Shown here: positions 7,998 through 16,373 of the stretch, in pieces | Layout of the letters: every line of letters begins with the position of its first letter | How positions within the stretch are numbered: position 1 is the first letter of the stretch | NCBI RefSeq assembly: GCF_010868145.1 | Contig: NZ_JAAGUY010000017.1 | Coordinates: 1 to 64,000 of the forward strand | Length of the DNA: 64,000 nucleotides | Direction of reading: 5' to 3' | From: Nocardia cyriacigeorgica | Lineage (GTDB): Bacteria > Actinomycetota > Actinomycetes > Mycobacteriales > Mycobacteriaceae | Program-made: the position numbers and the translations under genes | Notes under the pieces: model-generated | Databases searched by the model: none | Seen by the model: the letters and a program-made list of their open reading frames with translations, nothing else | What the model was told of the DNA's origin: nothing

Positions 7998-8771
7998 TCA
8001 GCTGGGCAGCGGCATCACGCGGACGATGGTCGTGGTGGTGCCGCCGACCACGAACCACAGCCGCAGCGTAGGGGAGCCGGCACCATCGCCGGGTTCGTAG
8101 CGGCTACGCACCGTGATGTGCTCGCGGGCCAGAACCGGGGCAACATATTCGATGATGGCCCGGTGCGGGCCGGCGACGAGCTTCGGGTAGTCGACCAGAT
8201 ATTGCTCGACGGCCTGCCAGTAGCAGGCATTGTTGACGTGGTTGTACTGGTCGATATCGGTGGCACGCACCGGGAACGGCAGGTCGGTGTCCGATTCCGG
8301 CGGGGTGGCGTCGGTGAGCCACGGCCGCCAGCGCAACCGGTGCTCCTGCGCGGTCTGTGCCAGATACGCCAGGCCCTCGTCGCTGATGCGGGCCGGCCGG
8401 TTGTTCGCCTCACTGATATTGATCCAGAAGCCCTCGGTCTCGATCAGACCGCCGTTTTCGCTGGTGATCCGCACTCGCATATTCGTCCAGCGGGTCGACA
8501 TGGCCGAGCACCAGCGCACCAGCCGGACGCGATCCGGCCACATGATCGGCCGGACGACGTCGATGACGGTGCGCCGGACGATCCAGCTCGGATCGGTCTG
8601 CTCCAGCAGCGTCTGTTGCAGCTGCTCCCAGGCGATGTCTTGCAGATAACGGGCGACTCCGTCGAATCGCAGACGGTTGTACGGATCGACATCGCCGGCT
8701 CGTACGGGCCACGCCGAAGCAAAGCCCATGTCCTCCTGGGGAAGCGGGGCGAGTGGCTGATCGAGTGACAC
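7998..8771 (-). CDS. Acyl-ACP thioesterase-family protein
   Basis: A 257-residue double-hotdog protein related to acyl-ACP thioesterases. The first hotdog begins WPVRAGDVDPYNRLRFDGVA; the second has FPVRATDIDQYNHVNNACYW, where the Asp and His of DIDQYNHVNN match the catalytic motif of the family. It would hydrolyse fatty acyl thioesters in the cytoplasm; chain-length preference cannot be read. I set the start at the GTG at 8771, which follows GAGGAG at good spacing, and not at the GTG at 8828, which lacks a ribosome binding site and adds a non-family tail. Confidence 0.85.
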   Translation of the reverse strand: MSLDQPLAPLPQEDMGFASAWPVRAGDVDPYNRLRFDGVARYLQDIAWEQLQQTLLEQTDPSWIVRRTVIDVVRPIMWPDRVRLVRWCSAMSTRWTNMRVRITSENGGLIETEGFWINISEANNRPARISDEGLAYLAQTAQEHRLRWRPWLTDATPPESDTDLPFPVRATDIDQYNHVNNACYWQAVEQYLVDYPKLVAGPHRAIIEYVAPVLAREHITVRSRYEPGDGAGSPTLRLWFVVGGTTTTIVRVMPLPS

Positions 8772-8952
8772 TTGTGCTCCTCGCGCTGCACGGTGTGCCG
8801 CGTTCTCATGCGGTGCTTCTTGTGACACGACTTTACGGGGCGTGCGTCACACTCTCGCGCCGAGCCGCCAGGTCGAGACCCGTCGGACAGCTCCGCGCGG
8901 GTGGTCCAGCAGCCGCGGAGCTTCTGTCGGTCAGCGCACTCGGCCGCCGCCA

Positions 8953-10083
8953 TCAGTAGCCGACGTAGCTCTGGTTCTGTCCCATCGCCACGATGCCGGG
9001 CACATTGCTCAACGATCCGTATCGTTCGATCGCGTAGCGGGATCCGGCGATGATGTTGTCGACCGGATTCCAGATGTCGTCGTGACCGGCCAGCTTGTAG
9101 GAGTTGAAGGTCGGGTCGATGGTTTGCATCAGGCCCTTCGACGGGATTCCGGCGTCGGCATTGCTGTCCCACAGGTTGATCGCGTTCGGGTTACCGCCGG
9201 ACTCCTTCTCGATGATCGCGGCGATGATCGCGGCATCGGAATCGGAGATGTCGTAGCCGTTGTCGCGCAGCGTCTGAATGGCTTCTTTGATCCATTGCGC
9301 CTGCTCGCCCGTCGGCATCTTGGTGGGCGGTCCACCGGACTGCAATGCGCTCTCCGCCCAGCTGCCGCCGCCGCCCGAGGAGCTCGAACCGCCACCCGAC
9401 CCCGACATCAGCTGGCTGGTGTTGCCGGACTTGGTCGGCTTATCTGTCTGCGGTGCGGGCGTCGAGGCGGGGGTGGTGGTGACCGGAGCCGCCGGCGCTG
9501 GCACATTGAGGGTCGGGTCTCCGAGGCCCGCGAAGGCCTGATCGAGCTTGTTCGCGGCATTGTCGACCTGGACGCGGGCGCGTTCGGCGGTCGCGGCGGC
9601 GGCCGCGAGGGCATTGGCGATATGCCACTGATGTACGGCGGCCAGATACATCTCGGCCAGGCATTCACCCTCGACGTTGGCCTTGCCTTCGGCGTGTTTG
9701 CGCAGGTAGTCCATACGCGCCTGAGCGCTGACCGTGCCGTTGGCGGCGACCTGGAAGCCGGGCATCTCGCCGTTGGGAGTCTGGGCGGCGTCGCGCAGTT
9801 GCAAGACCTTGCCCTTGGTCTCGGTGAGGTTGCCTACCTCGACGTTCAGCGCCGTCTGCAGCTCCAGTAGCGCCTTGCTGACCGCACCCGCACGGGTCTT
9901 CTCGGTATCCATCCTGTTCTTGGCGGCGGTACCGGCCGGGCCGGTCCACTCCAGCGTTTCGGTGTTGGTGCGGCCGGAGGCGGTGAGGCCGTCCAGCCGG
10001 GTGGCGATCGTGGCGGCGTTGGTGGCGGCGTTGGTTAGCTGGTCGGGCTTCCACTGCTCGACGTCGGGGATGGTCAGAGTCAC
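8953..10083 (-). CDS. Transglycosylase (SLT)-domain protein, probable type VII secretion substrate
   Basis: A 376-residue protein starting at a GTG that overlaps the stop of the preceding gene (GTGA). Residues 1 to about 205 are long helices rich in Ala with no signal peptide (EQWKPDQLTNAATNAATIA at the start), like ESX-associated helical domains. About 205-275 is a Pro/Thr/Ser/Gly linker. The C-terminal 110 residues form a soluble lytic transglycosylase domain, with the catalytic Glu in EKESGGNPNA at about residue 294, then SKGLMQTIDPTF and the end of the fold NPVDNIIAGSRYAIERYG. The pairing with an EspC-like partner and the lack of a Sec signal suggest export by a type VII system and action on peptidoglycan. 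Confidence 0.85.
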   Translation of the reverse strand: MTLTIPDVEQWKPDQLTNAATNAATIATRLDGLTASGRTNTETLEWTGPAGTAAKNRMDTEKTRAGAVSKALLELQTALNVEVGNLTETKGKVLQLRDAAQTPNGEMPGFQVAANGTVSAQARMDYLRKHAEGKANVEGECLAEMYLAAVHQWHIANALAAAAATAERARVQVDNAANKLDQAFAGLGDPTLNVPAPAAPVTTTPASTPAPQTDKPTKSGNTSQLMSGSGGGSSSSGGGGSWAESALQSGGPPTKMPTGEQAQWIKEAIQTLRDNGYDISDSDAAIIAAIIEKESGGNPNAINLWDSNADAGIPSKGLMQTIDPTFNSYKLAGHDDIWNPVDNIIAGSRYAIERYGSLSNVPGIVAMGQNQSYVGY

Positions 10084-10406
10084 TGCTGCAGTCCGATCGT
10101 CTTCAGCTTCTGCTCGAAGTCGGCTTCGGTGAGTTCGTAGGCGCCCGCCGTATTGCGCAGGCTGTCGGCGACAGTGGTGAGCCGGTCGCTGATGCGCTGC
10201 AGGCATTGTCCGGTGGCGTCACAGGCGCGCTGGGCGGCGGTGCCGAAGGTGGTGCCCGGTAGTGCGGTGATCGCACCGCTGATGTTCGCGTCCTCGGCCG
10301 TGCCGAGCCCGGTCACGTTCTGTGCCTCGGTGCCAAGTTGCTGTGCGAAACCGCGCAACACCTCCGGATCGACGCGGACGGTCTTCGGATCTTTGTCACC
10401 GCTCAC
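10080..10406 (-). CDS. EspC-like type VII secretion target protein
   Basis: A 108-residue helical protein of the ESX/EspC type. It starts SGDKDPKTVRVDPEVLRGF, has two long helices with Gly-rich turns between them, and ends in ADSLRNTAGAYELTEADFEQ, the tail pattern of this group (Tyr followed by an acidic residue at +4 to +5). Such proteins are small partners carried with larger substrates by type VII secretion. I choose the GTG at 10406 because AAGGGGGA stands eight bases upstream; the reading to 10433 passes through that site. The gene overlaps the transglycosylase gene by four bases, so the two are coupled. Confidence 0.85.
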   Translation of the reverse strand: MSGDKDPKTVRVDPEVLRGFAQQLGTEAQNVTGLGTAEDANISGAITALPGTTFGTAAQRACDATGQCLQRISDRLTTVADSLRNTAGAYELTEADFEQKLKTIGLQQ

Positions 10407-10585
10407 GGATGTCCCCCTTCCCTCCCGATACAACTGTGGCCGAGCTTAACAAAGCCGTTGCCGCTGAACAGGGGCTCTGCGGCAACGGATCGGATGGTGG
10501 GTGAGCGCTGCGACCCGACGCCTATTAGGTTGGGATTCGGTGTCGCCGACGGCGACGACGCCGGAGAGACGAAAGAGGTCGGCAC

Positions 10586-11560
10586 ATGCGCGCAGCCCAG
10601 GTCAGCAAGCTGGAGGGACCCGAATCGATCGAGGTCGTCGACATCGCGGAACCCGCGCCGTACGCCGGTGGTGTGGTGATCGATGTGCACGCCGCGGGGG
10701 TCGCGTTTCCCGATGTGCTGATGACGCGCGGGCTGTATCAGATGAAGCCGCAGCTGCCATTCGTCGTCGGCGGCGAGGTCGCCGGTGTGGTGCGGGAAGC
10801 ACCCGAGGATGCGCATGTGCGCCCCGGTGATCGAGTGGTCGCGTTGACGCTGCTCGGCAATGCCATGGCCGAAGTGGCCGTGGTTCCGGCCGAGATGGTG
10901 TTCCGCCTGCCGGACAACGTGTCGCTGGAAGCCGGTGCCGGCATCCTGTTCAACGATCTGACCGTCCACTTCTGCCTGCGCAACCGCGGCAGGCTTGCGG
11001 CTGGGGAGACGGTGCTCGTGCACGGCGCAGCCGGCGGAATCGGCACCTCGACGCTGCGGATGGCGGCGGCCCTCGGGGCCGGCCGCACCATCGCGGTCGT
11101 CAGCACCGAGGAGAAGGCCGAAGTCGCGCGGGCCAACGGCGCCACCGATGTGGTGTTGACCGACGGCTGGCTGGCCGCGGTGAAGGAGCTGACCGGTGGC
11201 CGCGGAGTGGATATCGTGCTCGACCCGGTCGGCGGCGACCGCTTCACCGACAGCGTTCGTTCACTCGCCTCGGCGGGCAGGCTGCTGGTCGTCGGCTTCA
11301 CCGCGGGCGAGATCCCCACTGTCAAGGTGAACCGGCTGCTGCTCAAGAATGTCGAGGTGACCGGCGCGGCCTGGGGTGAATGGGTCATGACGCATCCGGG
11401 CTATCTGGCCGAACAGTGGGCCGAGGTGGAGCCGCTGCTCGCCTCCGGTGCGATCACCGCGCCGCAGCCGGTGCTGTTCCCGCTCGAGCGGGCCGCCGAG
11501 GCGGTCGCTTCGCTGGACAACCGCACGGCCACGGGCAAAGTCGTCGTCACGGTTCGCTGA
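10586..11560 (+). CDS. NADPH:quinone oxidoreductase-family protein (zinc-free MDR)
   Basis: A 324-residue medium-chain dehydrogenase/reductase of quinone oxidoreductase type. The GroES-like half contains AGVAFPDVLMTRGLYQMKP and the PFVVGGEVAGVV motif; the Rossmann half has VLVHGAAGGIGTSTLRMA for the NADPH pyrophosphate. The structural-zinc cysteine cluster and catalytic zinc ligands of alcohol dehydrogenases are missing, as expected for this branch, which reduces quinones or enoyl groups. AAAGAGG lies upstream of the ATG. It is followed 38 bases later by the AlkZ-type gene on the same strand, so they may share a transcript. Confidence 0.9.
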   Translation: MRAAQVSKLEGPESIEVVDIAEPAPYAGGVVIDVHAAGVAFPDVLMTRGLYQMKPQLPFVVGGEVAGVVREAPEDAHVRPGDRVVALTLLGNAMAEVAVVPAEMVFRLPDNVSLEAGAGILFNDLTVHFCLRNRGRLAAGETVLVHGAAGGIGTSTLRMAAALGAGRTIAVVSTEEKAEVARANGATDVVLTDGWLAAVKELTGGRGVDIVLDPVGGDRFTDSVRSLASAGRLLVVGFTAGEIPTVKVNRLLLKNVEVTGAAWGEWVMTHPGYLAEQWAEVEPLLASGAITAPQPVLFPLERAAEAVASLDNRTATGKVVVTVR

Positions 11561-11598
11561 GGTGTAGGGGTCGGCCCGACGCTCTACCGTGAGCGACC

Positions 11599-12702
11599 AT
11601 GACACTGACCGCTCGGACGCTGAACCGGACCCTGCTCGCCCGCCAGCATTTGCTCGAACGCGCCGATCTAGCAGTGCCCGAGATGTGCGATCACCTGGTG
11701 GGCTTGCAGGCCCAGGATGTGGTGCCGCCGTTCGTCGCGCTGTGGAGCCGGATCGCCGATTTCGATCCGGCGGTGGTGTCGGCGGGTCTGCTGGACCGGT
11801 CATTGGTCCGGATCACGTTGATGCGCGGCACGATTCACCTGGTCACCCCGCCCGACGCCCTGCGTATCGCACCACTGATCCAGCCGGAACTGGAGAAGAT
11901 CCCGTTTCGCACGGGTTTCAATTTCGGCGCGATGGTCGGCATGGATCCGGACGAGGTGCGCGAGCGCGGGGAAGCGGTGCTCGGCGACCAACCCATGTCG
12001 GCGGCCGACCTGCGTGCCCACGCCGCCGAGCTGTGGCCGGACCGCGATCCCGGTCCTGTGGTGCAGACCTGGCTGTATCAGCTGCCCGTGCTGCAGACAC
12101 CGCCGCGCGGTCTGTGGCGGGACAACAGTCGTCCGATCTGGTCGCGGGTGCACCCCTGGCTGGGTGCACCGTTGGATCCGACCTATCCGGTCGCCGAGCT
12201 GATCGTTCGGTATCTGCGTGCCTTCGGTCCGGCGAGCACGATGGATATGCAGACCTGGTCGAAGCTGACCGGTATGAAAGCGGCTGTCGCGCAGTTGGGT
12301 GACCGGCTGCGCACCTATACCGACGAGCGTGGCCGTACCCTCTACGACCTGGCCGACGCCGAGTTGGCAGACCCTGATCTGCCTGCGCCGGTCCGGTTGC
12401 TCGGCTGGTACGACAATGCGCTGCTATCGCATCAGGACCGCTCCCGCATCGTCCCCGAAGGCCCGGCCCGCACCTATCCGAACCAGGTCGCGCCGATCCT
12501 GATCGATGGCTTCGTCGCGGGCATGTACAAGGTCTTCGTCGGCAAGATCGGGGTGCGCATGCGGGTGAGCCCGACCCGCGACTGGACCACCGCCGAACAG
12601 GCCGAGGTCGAGGCCGAGGCCATGGCGTTGCTGGCTTTTCTCGAACCGGATCTGGACCCGCGGCTGGAGAGCGCCGAGGTGGGCGACACCTTGCGGGCAT
12701 GA
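11599..12702 (+). CDS. Winged-helix DNA-binding protein, AlkZ/YcaQ-like glycosylase family
   Basis: A 367-residue protein of the HTH_42 (AlkZ/YcaQ) family, about the usual length. The catalytic-type motif Gln-x-Gln is present as Q37-A38-Q39 in VGLQAQD. It is followed by the family patterns DRSLVRITLMRGTIHLV, ELIVRYLRAFGPASTMDMQTW and LLGWYDNALLSHQDRSRI, the last containing the conserved Asp and His region. Known members remove bulky alkylated or cross-linked bases from DNA. It ends 13 bases from the convergent Lrp gene. The family is confident; DNA glycosylase activity is inferred from the QxQ motif. Confidence 0.85.
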   Translation: MTLTARTLNRTLLARQHLLERADLAVPEMCDHLVGLQAQDVVPPFVALWSRIADFDPAVVSAGLLDRSLVRITLMRGTIHLVTPPDALRIAPLIQPELEKIPFRTGFNFGAMVGMDPDEVRERGEAVLGDQPMSAADLRAHAAELWPDRDPGPVVQTWLYQLPVLQTPPRGLWRDNSRPIWSRVHPWLGAPLDPTYPVAELIVRYLRAFGPASTMDMQTWSKLTGMKAAVAQLGDRLRTYTDERGRTLYDLADAELADPDLPAPVRLLGWYDNALLSHQDRSRIVPEGPARTYPNQVAPILIDGFVAGMYKVFVGKIGVRMRVSPTRDWTTAEQAEVEAEAMALLAFLEPDLDPRLESAEVGDTLRA

Positions 12703-12715
12703 GCGACGGGTCTGG

Positions 12716-13234
12716 CTACCGACCTTCGCGGTAGGCGGGCGCCTTGCTGGTCCCGGTCGGGGTGAGGGTACGCAGCAGCGGAAGGGTGCGTCGCTCGACC
12801 ACCGTCGACAGCACGATCACGCTGTGTGAGCGAACCACGGGGCTGGTGCGGTCGATACTCAGCAGCACTTCCTGGAGTCCGGTGTGCGAATCCGCGCCGA
12901 TTCGGCACAGCACATCACCGGATCCGGTGGTCGCGTAGGCCTCGAGAACTCCTGGTATCGCCTCCAGTTCGGCGGCGACGGCGTCGAGCGCTCCCTGAGC
13001 GATCTCCAAGGTGACGTAGGCCTGTACCTCGAAACCCGCGGCGGTCACATCGATCTGCGGATCGTAGGAGGAGATCACGCCGGCCTCCTCGAGCCGGGCA
13101 ATCCTCGACTGCACCGTGGCGCGTGCGACCCGGGTGCGCCGCGACAGCTCCAGAATTCCCGCTTTCTGGTACTCGTGCATCGCGGTGAGGATCGCGAGAT
13201 CGAGTTCGTCCAGCTTTGCCGGTGTGCGCGACAT
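12716..13234 (-). CDS. Lrp/AsnC-family transcriptional regulator
   Basis: A 172-residue Lrp/AsnC protein. The N-terminal helix-turn-helix is DELDLAILTAMHEYQKAGIL, then RTRVARATVQSRIARLEEAGVI; the C-terminal RAM ligand-binding domain has VQAYVTLEIAQGALDAVAAEL and the GSGDVLCRIGADSHTGLQEVL effector region. GGAGG lies upstream of the ATG at 13234. It is divergent from hppD with 147 bases between, a neighbourhood in which the regulator often controls tyrosine catabolism and is sensitive to an aromatic amino acid or keto acid. That link is inference from position and candidate operator sites between the genes. Confidence 0.92.
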   Translation of the reverse strand: MSRTPAKLDELDLAILTAMHEYQKAGILELSRRTRVARATVQSRIARLEEAGVISSYDPQIDVTAAGFEVQAYVTLEIAQGALDAVAAELEAIPGVLEAYATTGSGDVLCRIGADSHTGLQEVLLSIDRTSPVVRSHSVIVLSTVVERRTLPLLRTLTPTGTSKAPAYREGR

Positions 13235-13269
13235 GGCGGCCTCCGTTCGGGACAGCGCGTGATCCCTCA

Positions 13270-13309
13270 ATGCTAGTCAATCTGCTCAGCATCTGTGGCT
13301 GGATGCTAG
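13270..13309. promoter_or_regulatory. Candidate Lrp operator array between lrp and hppD
   Basis: ATGCTAG occurs at 13270-13276 and again at 13303-13309, 33 bases apart (three helical turns), and an inverted AGCAT lies between them at 13288-13292. Evenly phased boxes in the divergent spacer suit the octameric wrapping of Lrp proteins. Binding is inferred. Confidence 0.4.
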
Positions 13310-13381
13310 ACCGATCCGCCAGTGTGGCTACTGAAAACGCCGCTGGTTGCCTACCGATCCGGTCGGCGATTTCCTTGGTCC

Positions 13382-14584
13382 ATGACTCTCGAGCAGATGC
13401 CCGACGCCCGGCGTGCAGGCGCCCCGACCGATGGTGAGCTGCGCACCCTGGTCGGCCTGGTCGACCACGATGACAGTGTCGATCCGTTTCCGGTGATCGG
13501 CTGGGACGCCCTGGTGTGGGTGGTCGGCAATGCGACCCAGACCGCGCACTTCATGGAGTCGGCGTTCGGCATGCGGTTGGAGGCCTACTCGGGCCCGGAG
13601 ACCGGCAATCGCGATCACAAGGCGTTCGTGCTGCGCAGCGGTGGCGCCAGGTTCGTGGTCAAGGGCGCGGTCGATCCGGACAGTTCGCTGATCGCCCACC
13701 ACGATCGGCATGGCGACGGCGTCGTCGATATCGCGCTGGAAGTGCCCGACGTGGACCGGTGTGTCGACTGGGCGCGTACGCACGGCGCCACCGTCCTCGT
13801 CGAACCGCATGATGAGAGCGACGAATTCGGCACCGTCCGCTCGGCCGCGCTGGCCACCTACGGCGAGACCAGGCACACCCTCGTCGACCGCTCCGGCTAC
13901 CTCGGTCCCTACCTACCCGGCTATGTCGCGCGCCGCTCGACGTTCCAGCCGCGGCCGGACGCACCCGCCCGGCTGTTCCAGGCGATCGACCATGTGGTCG
14001 GCAATGTGGAGCTGGGCCGGATGGACGAATGGGTCGAGTTCTACCACCGCGTCATGGGTTTCACGAACATGGCCGAGTTCGTCGGCGACGATATCGCCAC
14101 CGAGTACTCCGCGCTGATGAGCAAGGTGGTGGCCAATGGCAATCACCGGGTGAAGTTCCCGCTCAACGAGCCCGCGGTCGGCAAGAAGCGTTCTCAGATC
14201 GACGAGTATCTGGAGTTCTACCGCGGACCCGGCGTCCAGCACATCGCGCTGGCCACCGCTGACATCCTGTCCTGCGTGGACAGCCTGCGCCGCGAAGGTG
14301 TCGAGTTCTTGCCTACTCCCACCGCCTATTACCAGGACCCGGAGCTGCGGGCCCGCATCGGCCATGTCCGAGTTCCGGTGCAGGAGTTGCAATCTCGCGG
14401 CATCCTTGTCGATCGCGACGAGGACGGCTATCTACTTCAGATCTTCTGCCGCCCGCTCACCGACCGGCCCACTGTCTTCTTCGAACTCATCGAACGCCAC
14501 GGGTCCCTCGGTTTCGGCAAGGGCAACTTCAAGGCCCTGTTCCAGGCCATCGAGCGCGAACAGGACGCCCGCGGGAATTTGTAG
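13382..14584 (+). CDS. hppD: 4-hydroxyphenylpyruvate dioxygenase
   Basis: A 400-residue non-haem iron dioxygenase that turns 4-hydroxyphenylpyruvate into homogentisate in tyrosine breakdown. Two VOC-type halves are present. The iron ligands of the C-terminal half are visible: His in LFQAIDHVVGNVE (about residue 204), His in GVQHIALAT (about 287) and Glu in VFFELIERHG (about 368). The Gln/Phe-rich C-terminal helix region GSLGFGKGNFKALFQAIEREQ closes the active site. The ATG at 13382 gives the family N-terminus; an earlier in-frame codon at 13322 would run into the divergent promoter region. No other homogentisate pathway gene is adjacent. Confidence 0.95.
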   Translation: MTLEQMPDARRAGAPTDGELRTLVGLVDHDDSVDPFPVIGWDALVWVVGNATQTAHFMESAFGMRLEAYSGPETGNRDHKAFVLRSGGARFVVKGAVDPDSSLIAHHDRHGDGVVDIALEVPDVDRCVDWARTHGATVLVEPHDESDEFGTVRSAALATYGETRHTLVDRSGYLGPYLPGYVARRSTFQPRPDAPARLFQAIDHVVGNVELGRMDEWVEFYHRVMGFTNMAEFVGDDIATEYSALMSKVVANGNHRVKFPLNEPAVGKKRSQIDEYLEFYRGPGVQHIALATADILSCVDSLRREGVEFLPTPTAYYQDPELRARIGHVRVPVQELQSRGILVDRDEDGYLLQIFCRPLTDRPTVFFELIERHGSLGFGKGNFKALFQAIEREQDARGNL

Positions 14585-14623
14585 CCGAGGCCGGATCAGC
14601 GACCGGTCGGTAGAGTTCATCGC

Positions 14624-15154
14624 ATGCGAATCCCGTCGGTCCTCGTCTCGGTGACGGCCCTGACGCTGGTGCTGTCGGCGTGCGGCTCCAGCGAGGAGGG
14701 CGATTCTGCCGAGGCTCCGCATCGTCCGCCGCCGAAGGTCGCCACGCTCGGGCCGTTCGTCGGCGAATGCGGTCATGTCACCGACGACGAGGTGCGCGAA
14801 GTCGCGGGGATGACGCAGATCTCGCAGGTTTTCAAGAATTCGACCGGCTGCAACTGGCAGGCCTCTGGCAGCGGCTCGACCAGCGTCACCTTCGCCTCCT
14901 TCCGTGGCAGCCCGATCGAACGCGAACGCGCCTGGGTCACCACCCAGGGCCGCAATCCGCAGTCGATCGAGGTCGCGGGCAAGAATGGATTCCAGGCGCT
15001 GGAGCCGAGCGGGTCGGTCTGCGATCTAGCCGTGCAGGTCGGTGACGACTTCTTCGAATGGTCGATGTCCTACGGGTTGTTCGAGGCGAGCGGCGGCAAT
15101 CCGTGCGACCGGATGCGGAAACTGGCCGAGCTGACCGTGCAGAGGCTGCAATGA
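14624..15154 (+). CDS. DUF3558-family lipoprotein
   Basis: A 176-residue lipoprotein. The signal peptide ends in the lipobox LSAC at about residues 17-20, so the mature Cys would be lipid-modified and the protein held at the outer face of the membrane. The DUF3558 domain follows, with GECGHVTDDEVREVAG near the start and paired cysteines (GCNWQ, SVCDLAV, NPCDRM) spaced as in the family, probably disulfide-linked. The role of this actinobacterial family is unknown. It is the first of two paralogues, overlapping the second by ATGA. Confidence 0.88.
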   Translation: MRIPSVLVSVTALTLVLSACGSSEEGDSAEAPHRPPPKVATLGPFVGECGHVTDDEVREVAGMTQISQVFKNSTGCNWQASGSGSTSVTFASFRGSPIERERAWVTTQGRNPQSIEVAGKNGFQALEPSGSVCDLAVQVGDDFFEWSMSYGLFEASGGNPCDRMRKLAELTVQRLQ

Positions 15155-15723
15155 GGGGAGCGGTGATGACGGGCAGGCGCGTGCGCGCGATGGTTGCGGT
15201 GGCGGCCGCGATGGGTGTCACGCTGACGCTCTCTGGCTGCGGTCGCACCGTGGAGGGCTCGGCCCAGCCGGCCGGTGCCGCCGAGGCGAGCACGGTGAAC
15301 ACTGATTTCGACAAGCTGCTGCGCGAATGCGATGTGGTCACCCAGGACCAGATCGCGAAGGTGGTCGACGAGACGAGCATGGTCATGCCGTCGTTCTACG
15401 GTGCGGTCTGCATGTGGGATCTGGAAGGCGGTGCGACCGGCAGCGGCATGGTCTCGTTGAACTGGTACGAGATCGGTTCGCTGAACAACGAACGCGCCAA
15501 CAACGACAAACTCGGCTACACCACCGCCACGATCACCGTGCAGGGGCGCAGCGCGCTGGAGACGCGGCGGCCGGGCGACCCCGATTCGTGCGGTGTCAGC
15601 GCGAGCGCGGCCGATACCGGCATCATCGGCTGGTGGGTGAACTACCGGGCAGGCAGCGCGCACCCCGATCCGTGCGGTGCGGCGAAGAAGCTGGTGGAGC
15701 TGACCTTGAATCTGGCCAGGTGA
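15151..15723 (+). CDS. DUF3558-family lipoprotein (paralogue)
   Basis: A 190-residue lipoprotein with lipobox LSGC at about residues 26-29 and the same cysteine pattern as its neighbour (RECDVVTQDQI, AVCMWDLEG, DSCGVSA, DPCGAAKKL). The ATG at 15151 overlaps the stop of the first lipoprotein gene as ATGA, so the pair is translationally coupled and arose by duplication. The mature domain keeps the DUF3558 layout, ending in ELTLNLAR, but the two sequences are well diverged. Function is unknown. It ends just before the leader of the ribosomal str operon. Confidence 0.87.
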   Translation: MRGAVMTGRRVRAMVAVAAAMGVTLTLSGCGRTVEGSAQPAGAAEASTVNTDFDKLLRECDVVTQDQIAKVVDETSMVMPSFYGAVCMWDLEGGATGSGMVSLNWYEIGSLNNERANNDKLGYTTATITVQGRSALETRRPGDPDSCGVSASAADTGIIGWWVNYRAGSAHPDPCGAAKKLVELTLNLAR

Positions 15724-15757
15724 GAGCCTCGCCGCGCAGGGCGTGATCGACCCCGCT

Positions 15758-15786
15758 TTGCCCCTGTTCGAGCACCCGAGTATCGT
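15758..15786 (+). promoter_or_regulatory. Candidate promoter of the str operon
   Basis: TTGCCC (15758-15763) and TATCGT (15781-15786) are separated by 17 bases, upstream of rpsL and after the lipoprotein stop. This would give an untranslated leader of about 205 bases before the rpsL ATG. The leader itself (15793-15997) holds GC-rich partial inverted repeats but no riboswitch that I recognise; AAGGAAAG just before the ATG is the ribosome binding site. Confidence 0.5.
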
Positions 15787-15997
15787 GGATCGCTGTGCCC
15801 GGAAGCATGCGGGCAAGTTCGAGCGCAGAACGTAGGCCAGCGAGAGCGGCCGACAGTTCCAGCGTGCCCTGAAATCGGGCCCCTGACCTGCGCGCGACAC
15901 GCCCGACCTCGGGACGCGAGAAACGTGGCCGGACGTGCGAGTGAATGCTCGATGACACGTATACGACACCGCATTAACCAATAAGGAAAGCCGGTCT

Positions 15998-16372
15998 ATG
16001 CCAACCATCAACCAGCTGGTCCGCAAGGGTCGTCGCGACAAGGTCTCCAAGACCAAGACCGCGGCCCTCAAGGGGAGCCCGCAGCGTCGTGGCGTGTGCA
16101 CGCGTGTGTACACCACGACCCCGAAGAAGCCGAACTCCGCGCTGCGTAAGGTCGCGCGTGTTCGCCTGACCAGCGCGGTCGAGGTCACGGCGTACATCCC
16201 GGGCGAAGGCCACAACCTGCAGGAGCACTCGATGGTGCTCGTGCGCGGCGGTCGTGTGAAGGACCTCCCCGGTGTGCGCTACAAGATCATCCGCGGTTCG
16301 CTCGACACCCAGGGTGTGAAGAACCGCAAGCAGGCCCGCAGCCGCTACGGCGCCAAGAAGGAGAAGAGCTGA
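15998..16372 (+). CDS. rpsL: 30S ribosomal protein S12
   Basis: A 124-residue S12 of exact family length, starting PTINQLVRKGR and carrying the conserved TTTPKKPNSALRKVARVRL and PGEGHNLQEHSMVLVRGGRV. It sits at the decoding centre of the small ribosomal subunit. The two lysines whose change gives streptomycin resistance, Lys43 (TPKKPNS) and Lys88 (GRVKDLP), are both present, so this allele reads as streptomycin-sensitive. It is the first gene of the str operon, one base ahead of rpsG. Confidence 0.98.
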   Translation: MPTINQLVRKGRRDKVSKTKTAALKGSPQRRGVCTRVYTTTPKKPNSALRKVARVRLTSAVEVTAYIPGEGHNLQEHSMVLVRGGRVKDLPGVRYKIIRGSLDTQGVKNRKQARSRYGAKKEKS

Positions 16373-16373
16373 T

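Noticed and set aside
15787..15997. Possible riboswitch or S12/S7-binding leader in the long rpsL 5' region
   Set aside because: GC-rich partial stems are present but no known aptamer core or conserved S7 site could be identified by eye.
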